A stretch of DNA of 64,000 nt. Origin: Sphingorhabdus sp. YGSMI21. Its GTDB lineage: Bacteria; Pseudomonadota; Alphaproteobacteria; Sphingomonadales; Sphingomonadaceae. Under the pieces are notes generated by a model that was not told the DNA's origin, searched no databases, and worked only from the letters and a program-made list of their open reading frames with translations. The position numbers and the translations under genes were made by a program. The stretch spans positions 1,875,001 to 1,939,000 of the forward strand of contig NZ_CP022548.1 in assembly GCF_002776575.1 (NCBI RefSeq), in the 5' to 3' direction. Below, in pieces: positions 62,688 through 64,000 of this stretch. Every line of letters begins with the position of its first letter. The stretch's first letter is position 1.

Positions 62688-63695
62688 ATGGACAAAAACT
62701 ATCCGGATGAGAACGCCAAAGGCCAAGTCTCACCGCCCGCTACTAAGAGGAAACCCCTATCAAAAGCTGCAAAAGAACGTCGCCGTATTAAAAAGCTGCA
62801 GCGCCAATATCCGACGGGTAAATTCTCTCAAATTGGTTCTGACCCTGAACCAGGTTTTCCAAATTTGCCACCGGAAGCCAATGCCTACATTCTCAACGAA
62901 CTACGCAGGACACTCCGGTCCGGAAGAACGGCCTACGGAAAAAACATGGCAAAGTCCGTCATGAAAGTTTTCGGCCGCTTGCCCAGCGATGAACCTGCTG
63001 AACTTGAAAACTGGATCAATTGGCTTTGCCGGAACCGGGAAGAATTGATCAGCGGCAAATATTCTCCCAGTAAACTGAATGATGCATCGCAAGATCCTGA
63101 AGCGAGCAGAGCAGTCCTGGATGAAGGAAGCTCACTAAAGTCGGAATTTTCCGATATGCACAACCAACGTTCGGATCTCGGCAAAGCTCCAGAGAATTTG
63201 GCAATAACTGATGAGGCTCCACCCCCCAAGGGTCAAAATAGCTTGCCCGATCAGGACCATGATCAAATGAAAAACAATTTGACCGAGGGGGAAGAGGTCA
63301 AGCGTTTTGAAGACGTTCCAACGCCGACCGCAACTCAGGATCGCGGGGCAGCAACTTTGGACAAGGTGTCTAAAGAACCATCATACCAACCTGCGAATTA
63401 TGCGCCCAGCGATTCTGCCGTTCAACCGCATATCGAATATGTGGAGCATGCTACCAACGGGTCAGTCGCTAAAATGCCGGACAAATTCGACTTTTATTTC
63501 AAGAAGGATGGTGCTGGCAAAGCAAACAAATTCTTTGGAAGCATCCGGTTTAACGAGAGCCTAGAACAAGTCCTCGAGAACGCTGGTGCTCTTGCGTCAG
63601 ACAAAGCGGCCGTAGATGAGGTTTTAAACCGAGGCCCGACAGAGCGGGCTTATCTGATTAAAGCGATGCGCGAACTACAGGTCCCTTTACCATGA
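62688..63695 (+). CDS. Unrecognised charged protein upstream of a mobilisation-type gene
   Basis: A 335-residue hydrophilic protein of unknown family. The N-terminus is very basic (KRKPLSKAAKERRRIKKLQR). A folded-looking part follows (ANAYILNELRRTLRSGRTAY, SVMKVFGRLPSDEPAELENW). Then comes a long low-complexity acidic/polar linker, and a C-terminal part (DFYFKKDGAGKANKFFGSIR, RAYLIKAMRELQVP). Basic ends plus a disordered linker suggest a nucleic-acid-associated or plasmid-type protein. It lies 140 bases before a probable MobC-like gene. Confidence 0.6.
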   Translation: MDKNYPDENAKGQVSPPATKRKPLSKAAKERRRIKKLQRQYPTGKFSQIGSDPEPGFPNLPPEANAYILNELRRTLRSGRTAYGKNMAKSVMKVFGRLPSDEPAELENWINWLCRNREELISGKYSPSKLNDASQDPEASRAVLDEGSSLKSEFSDMHNQRSDLGKAPENLAITDEAPPPKGQNSLPDQDHDQMKNNLTEGEEVKRFEDVPTPTATQDRGAATLDKVSKEPSYQPANYAPSDSAVQPHIEYVEHATNGSVAKMPDKFDFYFKKDGAGKANKFFGSIRFNESLEQVLENAGALASDKAAVDEVLNRGPTERAYLIKAMRELQVPLP

Positions 63696-63734
63696 GAAAC
63701 CATGTCCAAAAGGGGCCTAAACTTAAGCAGGATG

Positions 63735-63753
63735 AATGTGGGATTCCCACATT
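63735..63753. repeat. Perfect inverted repeat, possible oriT element
   Basis: AATGTGGGA (63735-63743) and TCCCACATT (63745-63753) are perfect 9-bp arms around one T. They lie in the 139-base gap before a relaxosome-like gene, where transfer origins are usually found. The repeat could also be an operator of that gene. Confidence 0.4.
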
Positions 63754-63834
63754 TTATTGCCATCGTGTCGCTACGCTTCGTGACGGCATGCAGGTTTTCA
63801 GTTCGTTACTAGATTTTAGCGGAGGAGAAATCTG

Positions 63835-64000
63835 ATGTCAGGCGGTTCCAAGCCGAAGCGGAAAGACCTTCGCACTTCGCGGCCCCGTATCGTTGTCCAT
63901 TTTGGAAGCAAAGAAGAGGTCGAGTTCGTTAAAAAGTCAGCGCAGGGTGCCTCAACCTCTGAATATTGCCGCGAGCGCATCTTATTGTCAAACGGCTTCC
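63835..64000 (+). CDS. Probable MobC/ribbon-helix-helix relaxosome protein (5' part only)
   Basis: The 55 visible residues begin MSGGSKPKRKDLRTSRPRIV and continue with VHFGSKEEVEFVKKSAQGAS and SEYCRERILL. A basic N-terminus followed by a short strand and two helices matches the RHH fold of MobC-like accessory proteins that guide a relaxase to oriT. GGAGGAG lies upstream of the ATG. The gene runs past the right edge; a relaxase gene would be expected next. Confidence 0.62.
   Translation, partial: MSGGSKPKRKDLRTSRPRIVVHFGSKEEVEFVKKSAQGASTSEYCRERILLSNGF

Overview
The window looks like chromosome from a sphingomonad (Alphaproteobacteria, Sphingomonadales; a Sphingorhabdus, Parasphingorhabdus or Sphingopyxis relative is my inference from protein style). 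The left 12.4 kb is ordinary core genome: glpX and hom, a tonB-exbB-exbD-exbD energy-transduction operon, an MsbA-like ABC exporter, tspO, a BMFP/UbiK-like protein, ybjN, and a divergent marR/ilvE pair. It ends at a tRNA-Gln(TTG).

From the tRNA to about 24 kb is an accessory region that looks lower in GC. It starts with a candidate defence pair: an XRE-type regulator abutting a RloC/PrrC-like ATPase whose C-terminus carries the Arg-x3-Glu...His anticodon-nuclease signature. Next comes a DNA methyltransferase remnant killed by an in-frame TGA and truncated. Long gene-poor stretches follow, holding tandem hairpins, mosaic non-coding repeats and a possible terminator-ended small RNA. Interspersed are a LysR regulator, a DUF983 protein, a DMT exporter and an ATGA-coupled operon ending in an amino-acid permease.

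From 24 to 62.4 kb the DNA is almost entirely metal resistance. (i) A copper block has cusCBA with a CusF domain fused to CusB, a CPC-type copper ATPase, csoR with a clear operator, several Met/His-rich periplasmic proteins, DUF411, DUF2231 and DUF305 proteins, and copAB. In front of copAB sits a cnrYXH-like signalling module whose sensor keeps all five CnrX metal ligands. (ii) A mercury block has merR, merT, merP, a GDCCVxC protein and a non-canonical flavin disulfide reductase, bracketed by two copies of a 100-bp repeat. (iii) A Co/Ni/Mn block has dmeR, dmeF and mntP. (iv) A Co/Zn/Cd block has a P1B-4 ATPase, DUF190, czcCBA with an extra tiny membrane protein, a czcI-like protein, a cytochrome c-FTR1 permease, a CDF transporter and two MerR regulators.

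The right end (62.7-64 kb) holds an unrecognised charged protein, a perfect inverted repeat and the start of a probable MobC/RHH relaxosome protein. This suggests the metal cluster belongs to a mobilisable or integrated element. The strongest leads are the RloC-like pair, the CnrYXH-copAB arrangement, the reductase/GDCCVxC mercury module, the repeat-bracketed mer cassette, an orphan MerR-type promoter pointing backwards into a neighbouring regulator, and the structured non-coding stretches.
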